Shown: positions 1 through 7,973 of the stretch, piece by piece
Numbering within the stretch: the stretch's first letter is position 1
How the letters are laid out: every line of letters begins with the position of its first letter
Source: Gracilaria caudata
Taxonomy: Eukaryota > Rhodophyta > Florideophyceae > Gracilariales > Gracilariaceae
Direction of reading: 5' to 3'
DNA length: 16,087 bases
Assembly: GCA_030374735.1 (NCBI GenBank)
Contig: JASCIV010000589.1
Span: 1 to 16,087, forward strand
Made by a program: the position numbers and the translations under genes
Notes under the pieces: generated by a model
Database searches by the model: none
What the model was told of the DNA's origin: nothing
The model's input: only the letters and a program-made list of their open reading frames with translations

Positions 1-945
1 AGTTCATTGGTTGTTACCAACGGTTTGAGGCGTCGAACAGCTGCCTCGTCCGTCTCTGAGCCACTGGAACTCGACGATCCCGAGTCGGAATCGCTACCGC
101 TGGAGTCCTTACGGCTTTTTCCTCTGGTTCTTCGACTTCTTCCTATGGTTTCTTCCCTTCTTCCTACGGTCAGAACTGCGTTCATCCATTGGCGGTTCTT
201 CATCTTCAGCCTCAAAACCAATGGCAGAACGGGGGTCCTGGGCCCCTTTGTATATCACGGGTTGCACATCCATTAGGCCTCCTTGCCGAGGGACCTCTCT
301 TCTGTCCCCTGGGCGTGGGCCCGATTGGTCTACCTGTGGTTGAAACCGGCGAGGGGCTGGTAAAGCAGCTGCTTCCGGTGGTTCGGAACGGGGTTGCCTT
401 ACGGATACCATTGGATTACTTTGAGCTTGGCCCACGGAGGGCTGGGTGCCTACCTGACGTGTCACCTCACGGCGAATACCAATGGCAAGCGAGTCGACGA
501 AACTGTCAGACTCGAGAACCTTAGGAAGAACGCGTTCAACCAACTGGTCGGCGTGCTCCGCGAGGGCGACAGAGACTCGCAGATCCACAAGGGCTTCGAG
601 TCGGGCGTCGAGCATCTCGCGAACCTTTTGGCCATAGGAGGTCAGCGATTCCATTGGTAGAGCTCGTTCCAATGGCTTCTTGCGGTGCTGCCTGTGGCGT
701 ATTCAGCTGCGAACGGTACTCGTCCAGCCGCCCACGGAGTCGGTCGGCCAGAGAGGCCTCACGGGGATCCTCTCCGGGTTCTCCAATGGTGTGAGGAGGT
801 TAACCTGTGGCTGTGAGCGGGTGCTCCGGCGGTCACTCGCGTTGTCACCGGAGGGTTCGGCGACGGGCGCGGGGGCCCGAGGAGATTTACTGGCTTGAGC
901 TACTGGTGTGCGGGGTTCTTCCTGAACGGGTTGATGGTTATCCAT
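1..945 (-). pseudogene. gag-like protein, frame-disrupted, partial at the window edge
   Basis: The minus-strand frame starts at ATG 945 (MDNHQPVQEEPRTPV) and is closed by TGA at 703-705, but resumes in the same frame at about 672 and stays open to TAA at 109-111. Around 790-680 a second frame is open and more protein-like (SLADRLRGRLDEYRSQLN), so the TGA looks like the result of two nearby compensating frameshifts. Past the stop at 109 a third frame is open to the edge and begins DSSGSDSDSGSSSSSGSETD. The middle part (about 655-470) is predicted helical, with repeated Leu and acidic residues (REMLDARLEALVDLRV, ADQLVERVLPKVL), as in retroelement capsid regions. No zinc knuckle is seen in the visible part. 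Family assignment rests on composition and context, not on a recognised motif. Confidence 0.4.
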
Positions 946-1122
946 AATGGCGGTTGCTTTAGTTACCAGTCCGTCGGTATTCCAGATCCAAAGGTAGAAT
1001 TCCGTTGGTTCGTCTTTTCCTGAAGGTCGAATTCAATCGTCCGTGCGGAATTCTAAGTCGGGAGACCAGAAATTGTAGTATAGTGGCACGGGCACTACCT
1101 ACGGGGAGAAATGATCCAATGG
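186..1122. repeat. Cluster of the heptamer CCAATGG/CCATTGG
   Basis: Exact copies start at 186, 218, 408, 479, 651, 669, 783 and 1116. The two forms are reverse complements of each other, so this is one double-stranded motif containing a CCAAT pentamer on one or other strand. In the rest of the window I found only one further copy (4719). The copies lie in the gag-like frame and its leader and are read in more than one codon phase (as Pro-Met/Pro-Leu and as Ala-Ile-Gly). Confidence 0.6.
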
Positions 1123-1273
1123 AAATGGGACCGATGGGAGACCACTGGTAAAAGGACGCAATGGGCGGGCGTAACCTGCCGTGCCTACAGGAGGTGGCGT
1201 GCGGCGTAACGATGGCTTGAAAGCCTTAGGGTTGATGGCGATTGCTACGTAAAGGTGATGTAGCTGCCAAGAG

Positions 1274-1290
1274 GGTCTCTGACTTTACCA
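1274..1290 (-). other. Candidate tRNA primer-binding site
   Basis: On the minus strand this reads TGGTAAAGTCAGAGACC and lies one base inside the putative LTR end (CCAC followed by TGGTA). It starts with TGGTA, as sites primed by initiator tRNA-Met commonly do, and shares a CAGAG core with the common TGGTATCAGAG form but is not identical to it. The tRNA sequence needed to test it is not in the window. Confidence 0.3.
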
Positions 1291-1302
1291 GTGGACGGAG
1301 GT

Positions 1303-1338
1303 GCACCTCAAGCAGCCTAAGTATCGGCTGCGAGGTGC
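1303..1338. other. 13-bp stem hairpin next to the primer-binding site
   Basis: GCACCTC (1303-1309) and GCAGCC (1312-1317) pair with GGCTGC (1326-1331) and GAGGTGC (1332-1338), leaving an AA bulge and an 8-base loop. A perfect 12-bp palindrome GAGGTGCACCTC (1298-1309) overlaps its left arm, so two alternative folds are possible. A structured element at the LTR/primer-site junction is common in retroelement RNAs. Confidence 0.6.
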
Positions 1339-1585
1339 GCCGACCTCAGGTGCGGTGCACTGTAACTCAATGCACCACGTGTAACAACTACACTACAATT
1401 GGTACAAAAACTACTAGTAAAAATAAAGAAGACCATAGGGGGCCTGCTACACCCCACGTGTACCACCTGTGGGTCACTTTGAGCCATCGAACCATCCCAA
1501 CCAGCAATGCACCCACTGAAGTACCACCTCAGGACGTATTCTATCACAAAGATAACCACACAAACCGAATATCCACACAATAAAG

Positions 1586-1628
1586 TCGGTCCTCTACATA
1601 GATAGCGAGGATCTACGGAGAGGACCGA
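1586..1628. other. Two-part hairpin inside the candidate LTR
   Basis: TCGGTCCTCT (1586-1595) is the exact reverse complement of AGAGGACCGA (1619-1628). Inside it TAGAT (1599-1603) pairs with ATCTA (1611-1615) around a 7-base loop. Fifteen base pairs in 43 bases is unlikely by chance and suggests a conserved RNA fold in the element's transcript. Confidence 0.6.
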
Positions 1629-1839
1629 GACGGCGTGCCTGCACAAGACCAGTCCAAGACGGACAGTGCAGGCACTAGCACAACCACGCGAGACCAGCCC
1701 AGGCAGGGCAGCGTGGTTGGTAGAGAGTGGCGGGAGACCAAGCCGCCAAAGGAGGAGATAGAATGGTTGAAGGGAAAGGGGAAGAAGAAGGGAAGACGAC
1801 AAATGGAAGCAAGACAGAGTTTGCTGTAGTTGAAGTAAA

Positions 1840-1853
1840 GGGGGGGGGGGGGG
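1840..1853 (+). repeat. Run of 14 G
   Basis: An uninterrupted G14 tract ends a purine-rich stretch. It is prone to length error in sequencing and to slippage, so its exact length should not be trusted. Confidence 0.85.
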
Positions 1854-1875
1854 TTCGTCGACGGGAAGTCTTCTA

Positions 1876-1907
1876 GCCGGAGTTGAGTCGGAGGCGACTG
1901 CTCCGGC
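1876..1907. other. GC-rich hairpin beside a T5 run
   Basis: GCCGGAG (1876-1882) pairs with CTCCGGC (1901-1907), and an inner AGTC (1886-1889) pairs with GACT (1896-1899) around a 6-base loop. On the plus strand it is followed by TTTTT (1909-1913) and resembles a bacterial intrinsic terminator. In this eukaryotic context the T run is the complement of the TATA-like box of the minus-strand LTR, and the hairpin would lie near the transcript's 5' end. Confidence 0.55.
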
Positions 1908-1987
1908 CTTTTTATGCTGGGACATTTTGTGATGATTTTCTCTAACACTTCTACTAATTCATATGCATATTGTGCATGTCATGCAAC

Positions 1988-2137
1988 AAACTTTGCCACG
2001 CCTCATTGAAATAAATTCTGCCACGCGTCATTTAAATAAATTCTGCCACTCGCTGTTGAAACAAATTTTGCCACGCGTCATTGAAATATATTTTCCCACG
2101 CGATGTTGAAATATATTTTTCCATGCGTTCACTACGT
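1988..2137. repeat. 25-bp tandem repeat, six degenerate units
   Basis: Units start at 1988, 2013, 2038, 2063, 2088 and 2113 and follow a pattern near AAATTCTGCCACGCGTCATT plus GAAAT. Spacing is constant; divergence rises toward the right end and the last unit is recognisable only in its first half. Units 2 and 4 contain ACGCGT. The array sits just outside the candidate LTR and could be part of its upstream control region or a separate minisatellite. Confidence 0.75.
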
Positions 2138-2191
2138 GTCGTGGTGGCTGAATCTTATATGTACCCATATCACTACCGTTCCTGTTCCATT

Positions 2192-2234
2192 TCTTGCTCC
2201 AGCCACCGTTTCATCTCTTGCTCCAGCCACCGTT
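2192..2234 (+). repeat. 19-bp direct repeat, 24-bp period
   Basis: TCTTGCTCCAGCCACCGTT occurs at 2192-2210 and again, exactly, at 2216-2234. It lies directly upstream of the ATG at 2248 and may belong to the 5' untranslated region of that frame. Confidence 0.75.
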
Positions 2235-2247
2235 CCGTCTCTACGCG

Positions 2248-2699
2248 ATGGCTGACGAAATCATCCTGATGCTTACTGGCGACGATTCAATTGTGGACCC
2301 GCTGACCCCGATGTTCTCAATTCTCGATCGCCCCAAGGAGGTCCTGGACAACGGTGTCGTCCACCGGGACGGCACCACCACTTCATTGCTAGATATGGAC
2401 GGGCAGGATTGTGAAGCCGGCATTTGTGGTGTCGATGCCACCGATGGTGGCACCGGTCGAGATCTGTCCTCAAGGCAGCAATGGACGATGTTTGTGCTTG
2501 GCTCTTGCGTATGACGAATGGAGCGCGCTTTTTTGATATATCAGCACGTGATGCCCTTTCGTATGCGCCTGCAAAATATGCGGGCGGACTTTGCGATGGT
2601 TTGGATTTTGCGCTGCGCTGTTTCAAAGTGGCGCGCGTGCGTTACCAGGCCATGAAAGAACTTGCTAAAGATCTAGATGGATATATTCAGATTCAATAG
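2248..2699 (+). pseudogene. Small acidic protein, frame-disrupted; function unknown
   Basis: The first ATG at 2248 opens an acidic frame (MADEIILMLTGDDSIVDPLT) that ends at 2514. A second frame, open from before 2424 to the stop ending at 2699, carries protein-like sequence (MDDVCAWLLRMTNGARFFDI, then YQAMKELAKDLDGYIQ). The two overlap by about 90 bases and would form one product of about 145-150 residues if joined near 2460-2480. No good GT-AG pair of believable length lies there, so I favour a frameshift mutation or a sequencing error over an intron. The first half is rich in Asp and Gly, the second is helical with Ala, Leu and Lys. No family is recognised. Its place beside a retroelement leaves open that it is element-derived. 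Confidence 0.35.
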
Positions 2700-4430
2700 T
2701 AAACTTGTTTCCTTTTTTTCGATGTTCTATTCTAGTGTCTATTCGACCGTGGCCTGATATGAAGCCAAAAACGATCAACATTTAGTAGAATTTTTTTAAT
2801 TTTGAGCAGTTTTTAGCGATTTTGAAGATATCTTGTTTAAACTCAGTTATGGCGCTTAAAAAAGTTTTTAGCCTCAGCTGATTTTCATTATTTTAGAGAA
2901 CAGATGGATGGGCTTGTATCTACGAAGCACCTAGAGTTACAAAAAAAATGTTACTATTGTTAGCGAGAGCTTAGAAAACGGGTTTTTTGGTACGAAAATC
3001 AACGCGTAAAAATATGCGTATGAGGGGTCAAATTCGTGCATGAAATAATTGTTTTTGCACAGTGAAATCGGTCGAATAGATATTAGCTTTTGTTCTTCTT
3101 CCACATGTGGGTTGGATCGTAAAATCGATCTCTCAGCGTCTTGTCTCAAGAGGCGGCATACAGTCACGTATCTGTATCAGCAGATCACAGTACCACGCCG
3201 TCAAAAGTTCAACCGATATATTCGAACTTATTTCGGATTTGGAATAAATTTTTCTTTCGTTTGATCCGCATAGAATAAATTATTGAGTACTATTTATTTT
3301 GAATTATTCAAATAGAATGTATTTCTCGGTACCTTCTACACCAAGTGTTGCTCAAAGCAATCAGTTCAAACGAACAAAGGCTTACTTCTTCTCACGTTGG
3401 AAGTAGGCATACAATTAAACCATCGAATAAGGAACAGAAGACCAATCGAAAACAGAAGAACTGCATTCGTTCGGCAACGGCACCAAAGCACAAAAATCGT
3501 ACCCTTGGTAATGTGTACATTCTTCATTCGCGACGTGCTGTTTTGGCTGTCCGAAACAAAAGCGATTAAATTCACCATCGTACTTTGAAAAGCGTTGTTG
3601 TAGTTCAAAAGGCGGCCTTAGTCGTTCTTGACGAACCCTTCTTGGTGCCAAAAGGACAGTGACATGATGAACGGGGGCGTTCAGTGTAGAAGGCGACAAG
3701 AAATTGAAAACTCAGATTTGTGTGAAAGGGCAGTTCTCGAGACCTTGTTCACGGCGATTGTTGATGACCCTTCTTCATGACGTTTTGTTTTCAGCTGTAT
3801 TGTTTGCAGTGGGACTTGAAGATTGTTTCAATCGTCTCCTATGGATTAAGCTAGCTAAAATGGTGCTGGATTGCTGGCAGAACAAGTTGTGTTTCGCCAA
3901 CAAGATATGGAATTGAGGTATATGCACGTGGCTCCTTTTGAGGGAAGCCAAGTTGTTGCTTTATCATTTATAGGGAACAAGTTTGCGTGCTCTTAGGGTT
4001 CACGACAGCATCTGACAGGATATTTTACAAGCATTTCGTACACTGATGCATGAGTTGCTTTTCCGTCGTGCTCTGCAGTAGATACGTTCAGCATCGCTGG
4101 AACTTCTCCGATGAATAACAGCGTTGCGTTCCGTATCAAATATTATCCGCCTTAGCTGTTAAGATATCTTGCATTGCAAGCTAAGCGCGACTCAGGTCCA
4201 ACTCGAGCTACGGAATCAAGCACCACTGCCGAGAACAAGAGTTCTTTTTTCTTGTTCGTTTCTTGTGCTCGTTTCCTCTCCCAATCAATCGGAATTGAAA
4301 TGAAGCAGCAAGGAAAATTCGAGCTCCGGCGTTGACATATTGCTTTCAAGACTACCACTTCTACCACAATGTTATTTTCTTCGTTGCCATGCTCATGTAC
4401 AACTGTACCTCTTCAGTTCTACGGCATTGG
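2700..4430. other. AT-rich stretch without a supported gene
   Basis: The composition drops to AT-rich, with A/T runs, especially at 2700-3350. ORFs here are short (70-95 codons), overlap each other on both strands at 3345-3700, and show neither convincing composition nor motifs. One minus-strand frame at 3415-3699 could be a worn transposon fragment but I cannot support it. The right part holds the promoter side of the gene at 4517. Confidence 0.6.
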
Positions 4431-4438
4431 TATTTAAA
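4431..4438 (+). promoter_or_regulatory. TATA box of the secreted-protein gene
   Basis: TATTTAAA lies 79 bases before the ATG at 4517, so transcription would start around 4460-4470. This argues against the in-frame ATG at 4340 as the start, since that lies upstream of the box. Confidence 0.45.
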
Positions 4439-4516
4439 GAATGCGTTCGCGATCAAATCCGTTTTCCGCATTCAGAGCAGTGCGAACTCAGTCTCAACTT
4501 TCGTTCCGAAGTTGCC

Positions 4517-5905
4517 ATGAAATACTTCACAATTGCAACTCTCTTTAGTGCTCTATGCTGGCTTTCTGCTGTCAGAGGCGGTCCTATACTAGCTCTTAAC
4601 CATTCCTCACAAGGTATAAGACAGATATCCGCAGATGTATTTACGTGTGACTCATCAGATGAACTATTGAATGCCGTCTGTAAGGTGACATTGCCTAGAA
4701 TCAACTCGGAACTTAGAGCCAATGGATTGTCCGTGAATCGGGACGAATTCCTGTTCCAATTTGAAGACGATTCTGAACAGAAAATTCGTGGGGGATGTTC
4801 GCGATCGGCGAAACTGAAGCGTCAACGTGTGTCTGCAACTCTATCTCGTTCTGCACGAATTGACGTGTCGGGTGACTCCCTCGTGGAACCGTTTGCTATT
4901 CGTCTTGAGCTTCCCGTGTCAGTCTCTGCTAAATTTGATATCAAACAACGATATGGCGTTAAGGTTCTTGGTTCATGCTCGAACTATGCCAGCGATAGCT
5001 TTTCGTTGAAGGGTTCGATTTCTACCACTGCTGACGTTATGATTGGAATTTCGTTCAACCCGTCTTTTGGAATTGTGCGATCGGGGGATTACGCGCTCGT
5101 GATCCAACCCAAGCTGGCTTTGTTGGCGACTCTTAGAAACACCGATATCAAGTTGAGGGCAAGCGGCGTGAGCCCTTTTTCAGGAGTTTTGACGTTCATT
5201 ACTGGAGCTACCTCAAGCGTGTTCAAGAGCTTCAAAGCAATTTTCACCGGCGACAGCATAAGTAGTATCCTTGAAGACTTTAAAGTAGCTCTGGGAGATG
5301 CGTTCCTGCTAGGGGTGGGAGCACTTCCAAGACCGCTCGAAAAGGCTATCTTCAACAAACTGCTTTCCGTCGCAGAAAAACAAGTTGAGAAGAAAGCAAA
5401 TGGATTCAGTGGAGATCTTGAGAACAGTTTAGGAACTTCGTTGAGGAGAGCGCTGAAGCTCGACAACGAGGGAAAGCGTGTGTTTCTCATCAATCGAGAC
5501 ATTGTTAGTCTTATCGGCTCCTCCAAAGGCGGTGCAAATTTGGTTTTTGACCCACCACCACCTCCTTCATCAGGTGCTGAGTGTCAGCAGGCAGACCGTA
5601 TTTGTTCAAGCACCACAGATTTGGCCGTTCTTTACAGGGATTGCCGCCCCGCTCAGGAGAAATGTACAGCGTTAAAGCGGGAGCACAGTCAAATGTACAA
5701 ACCTTCTTCGTTGATCATATCGAAACCGAAAATTTCTGGTGCAAGCTCTTCCGCGCGGACCTCAACTTCCACAAAGTCACCCACCACATCTTCAAGTGGG
5801 GAACCGAGTGATCCGTGTGATTCAAGTAACATAATGGGCGTTTGCCTCGCTTGTCAAGGATGTCGGGAATGTCAGGAACTGTCAGCGCGGTGCAGTAGAA
5901 GCTGA
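4517..5905 (+). CDS. Secreted or cell-surface Cys-rich protein, family unknown
   Basis: The 462-residue product starts MKYFTIATLFSALCWLSAVRG, a clear signal peptide with a likely cut near residue 21. The same frame is open upstream to ATG 4340, but starting at 4517 puts the signal at the N-terminus and suits the TATA box. Residues about 25-155 hold spaced cysteines (44, 55, 94, 154) and one N-glycosylation site (N28). Residues about 105-220 alternate hydrophobic and polar residues as in beta-sheets; 218-330 are hydrophobic and helical. A Pro5 stretch (346-350) leads to a tail with ten cysteines, interrupted by a Ser/Thr-rich linker (about 406-430, probably O-glycosylated), and ending with CxxCxxCxxC at 443-452 and C459. 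There is no C-terminal hydrophobic anchor, so it is probably secreted or held in the cell wall. The even number of tail cysteines suggests disulfides. I recognise no named family. Confidence 0.85.
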   Translation: MKYFTIATLFSALCWLSAVRGGPILALNHSSQGIRQISADVFTCDSSDELLNAVCKVTLPRINSELRANGLSVNRDEFLFQFEDDSEQKIRGGCSRSAKLKRQRVSATLSRSARIDVSGDSLVEPFAIRLELPVSVSAKFDIKQRYGVKVLGSCSNYASDSFSLKGSISTTADVMIGISFNPSFGIVRSGDYALVIQPKLALLATLRNTDIKLRASGVSPFSGVLTFITGATSSVFKSFKAIFTGDSISSILEDFKVALGDAFLLGVGALPRPLEKAIFNKLLSVAEKQVEKKANGFSGDLENSLGTSLRRALKLDNEGKRVFLINRDIVSLIGSSKGGANLVFDPPPPPSSGAECQQADRICSSTTDLAVLYRDCRPAQEKCTALKREHSQMYKPSSLIISKPKISGASSSARTSTSTKSPTTSSSGEPSDPCDSSNIMGVCLACQGCRECQELSARCSRS

Positions 5906-6301
5906 AGAGCACTTGAGTCACACTAGCAAGAAAGGGTCAGAATGAATGAATGACTGTGGTCATCATAGCCACAACCATTCACGATAATCGCACAAGTATC
6001 TCGTCTAAAGAAAAACTGCATGCAACGAAATGGTTTTATGGGTCGTTTATCTTGCGAAAGGGAGGGAATTCTATGAGGAACACGGTCTGTACACAATTGC
6101 TGCAAGCCGCAGCCGTTCTTTCTATGACGCTCTTGGGACGTGCCTTCGAGGACGAAAGATGATAGGCTGGACTTCGAAAACGGGGACGAAGCGAGAGAGT
6201 GATAGAGAGAATGTAGCAGACAACAAAAAGTAAAACAGCGTTTTCTTTTTGGACGACGATATGCGGGCACGGGAGATCATACGTCGTCGAGCGAAGCGGC
6301 G
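5906..6301 (+). other. Intergenic spacer
   Basis: This holds the 3' region of the secreted-protein gene and the promoter side of the next gene. I see no convincing TATA box. Composition shifts from balanced to strongly GC-rich at about 6260, just before the next start. Confidence 0.55.
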
Positions 6302-7741
6302 ATGGTGGCGTTCGCACCGCGCGTCGCGCCCGCACTCACATTTCGGCGCTCGCCTGCGTGCTGCGCGCAACGTCCGCCCTCGCGCGCGCCAGCGCAGGAG
6401 GCCACGCTGCGCGAGGTGCGAGCGTTCCTGCAGCAGTTACATCGACACCAAACTCAGCTGCAGAGCACGGGGCAAGTAACGCCGCAGCTGCGCCAGTTTC
6501 TGAGCGAGTTCGGTGCCTTTCTGCGCCGCCACGATGCGGAAGTGCCGCAGCTGCAGCACGTCTCGAGCGCGGAAGATGTGCTCAAGCTCATACGACCCGA
6601 GGGCGTCGTGGCCGCAAACGCGGTGAGCGTTATCCGCGAGCCGCAGGCGCCGCCAAGCGTTCAGCTGCGCGACAGCCGCACCGCGGAGGCGGCGGCGAGC
6701 GCGCTGCTACAGGAGCAGCAGCACGCGCGGTCGGGCTTCATGTCGCGCCGAAACGCGTACTGGATGGCGATTCCTATGCGCTACGCGCGTGCGCACGAGT
6801 TTGTGGAGCCGTTACCGGCGGTGGCGTCGCGGCGCTTCGAAGACGCGGCTAGTCTGCGTCGGCTGCGACACGAGAGTGAGGCGTTCCATGCGGCGAGCTG
6901 TCTGAGTTACCTGCGTGCGGCGGACGTGTGGACGTTCGTGGGGCTGGCGGAACGCGAGGGCGCGCATGAGCTGTCGCTGCGCGCGTGGAAGCGAACGGTG
7001 GGTGCGGCCGTGCGCAAACGCACGTTTGTGGAGCGCTTCCAGCTGGCGCGTCGCGCGAACGGCGTGCTGTGTTACGCGGAGGCGTGTCGCGAGCAGTGGG
7101 ACGCGGTGCGAGGCCACACGCCGTCGAGCGCGCACGCGGTGCGGCTGTTTGAGCAGGGCATGCACATGGGCGCGCGCGAATTCGGCGGCTTTGCGGCGAC
7201 GCCGGCGGCGAGCGTGTGGGAGCGCAGCGAGAGGGACTACTGGATGTGGCAGAGCGACGTGCAGAAGATCCTACTGGTGCACGCGCTGCCGGCGTTCCGC
7301 ACCAGCGTGAAGCCGTTCTGTCGCTGCGAGCCGGGCGCGCCGCCGTCGCGGCTGCCGGCGCGCGCGTTCGTGGAGGCGCAGTTCGCCATGGCGTGCAGCG
7401 GCACGCAGCTCGCGGACGTGCTGTACTACGGCACGCTGCAGAGCTCGCGCTCGTTCCGCGTGGCGCGGTGCGCGCCCTTTCTTGAGGCGGCGCTGGAGAT
7501 GACGCGCTGGTTCGAACGGCAGTTCATCGGCACGAAGACGCCGCCGGAGAGCGACTTTCACCGGCGCTATGGCGCGTTCGCGACGGTGTGGCGGCTGGTG
7601 GACCAGGGCGTGGCGCGCGCACGGCCGACGGTGGAGACGGACGCGATGAAGACGGAGACGTGGCTGGCGCCTTGGAGGGCTCGCCTCAATGAGTGGGAAA
7701 CTGCGCACAGTTCGCAGCCGTTCCGCTCTACATGGCGATGA
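6302..7741 (+). CDS. GC-rich orphan protein, probably mitochondrial; function unknown
   Basis: The 479-residue product starts MVAFAPRVAPALTFRRSPAC: Arg- and Ala-rich with no acidic residue in the first 30, which is typical of a mitochondrial presequence. Residues about 32-85 are Gln/Leu-rich and helical (LREVRAFLQQLHRHQTQLQ). From about 140 the protein is mixed alpha with many aromatic residues (AYWMAIPMRYARAHEF, RDYWMWQSDVQKIL), looks like a folded soluble domain and has no membrane segments. Codon use is very GC-rich at third positions, clearly unlike the gene at 4517. Several long ORFs in other frames over the same bases are shadows caused by this GC bias. The next gene starts 232 bases downstream on the same strand. 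The frame is real by length and composition; the role is unknown. Confidence 0.8.
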   Translation: MVAFAPRVAPALTFRRSPACCAQRPPSRAPAQEATLREVRAFLQQLHRHQTQLQSTGQVTPQLRQFLSEFGAFLRRHDAEVPQLQHVSSAEDVLKLIRPEGVVAANAVSVIREPQAPPSVQLRDSRTAEAAASALLQEQQHARSGFMSRRNAYWMAIPMRYARAHEFVEPLPAVASRRFEDAASLRRLRHESEAFHAASCLSYLRAADVWTFVGLAEREGAHELSLRAWKRTVGAAVRKRTFVERFQLARRANGVLCYAEACREQWDAVRGHTPSSAHAVRLFEQGMHMGAREFGGFAATPAASVWERSERDYWMWQSDVQKILLVHALPAFRTSVKPFCRCEPGAPPSRLPARAFVEAQFAMACSGTQLADVLYYGTLQSSRSFRVARCAPFLEAALEMTRWFERQFIGTKTPPESDFHRRYGAFATVWRLVDQGVARARPTVETDAMKTETWLAPWRARLNEWETAHSSQPFRSTWR

Positions 7742-7973
7742 TCAGATCGCGATGCGGTCGCCGTGCAACGTGTCAGCAAATTCGCGGCACCGTCAGCATT
7801 TGCTGAGAGCGTATCTCAACAAGATTCGTCTTCTTGCCCCCCTCGTAGATATCTATCATACCGCCTGGTATCTACGTCGCTTGTCTCGCTGCCTATCCTC
7901 CACGCACCCAGCACCGGCACCGAAAAGCCTCTTCGCCTCTCTTGTTCGTTTCGCGTGTTCTGCCTGCCAAGAC

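Larger units (their letters stand above)
1..1947 (-). mobile_element. 5' part of a degenerate LTR retrotransposon (candidate)
   Basis: Read on the minus strand, the parts fall in the order expected for an LTR element: a candidate LTR (1947 to 1292), a candidate primer-binding site next to it (1290 to 1274), a leader of about 330 bases, then a gag-like frame opening with ATG at 945 and running off the window. The gag-like product is charged and low in complexity, with a Lys/Arg-rich stretch followed by an Asp/Ser-rich stretch. No protease, integrase or reverse transcriptase is visible because the element leaves the window, so Copia or Gypsy type cannot be decided. The frame breaks suggest a dead copy. 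The second LTR and the target duplication cannot be checked here, so the element call is an inference. Confidence 0.45.
1292..1947 (-). repeat. Candidate 5' long terminal repeat
   Basis: On the minus strand this segment starts TGTTAGAG and ends in CA next to the candidate primer-binding site. Near its 5' end it has a TATA-like box (CATAAAAAGG, plus positions 1908-1917), followed by a GC-rich hairpin. It also holds two CACGTG boxes (1376-1381, 1455-1460), a long pyrimidine-rich stretch on the minus strand (purine-rich on plus, about 1735-1855), a G14 run and two further strong hairpins. The U3 part would be short with this boundary, so the true 5' end could lie further out and include the 25-bp repeats at 1988-2137. 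The minus-strand ORFs inside are low-complexity and are not called as genes. Confidence 0.35.

Noticed and set aside
1876..1913. Bacterial-type intrinsic terminator (hairpin plus T5)
   Set aside because: The window is eukaryotic; the T run is better explained as the complement of a TATA-like box on the minus strand.
1988..2137. CRISPR array
   Set aside because: The units are contiguous and degenerate with no unique spacers, and the genome is eukaryotic.
3366..3699. Overlapping minus-strand ORFs that might be a transposon fragment
   Set aside because: No motif or convincing composition; several frames are open over the same bases.
4340..4516. Upstream in-frame ATG extending the secreted protein by 59 residues
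   Set aside because: The TATA box lies downstream of that ATG, and an extension would bury a good signal peptide inside the protein.
6358..7708. Several long ORFs in other frames over the GC-rich gene, on both strands
   Set aside because: They are Arg/Ala-rich shadows caused by GC-rich codons of the gene at 6302-7741.
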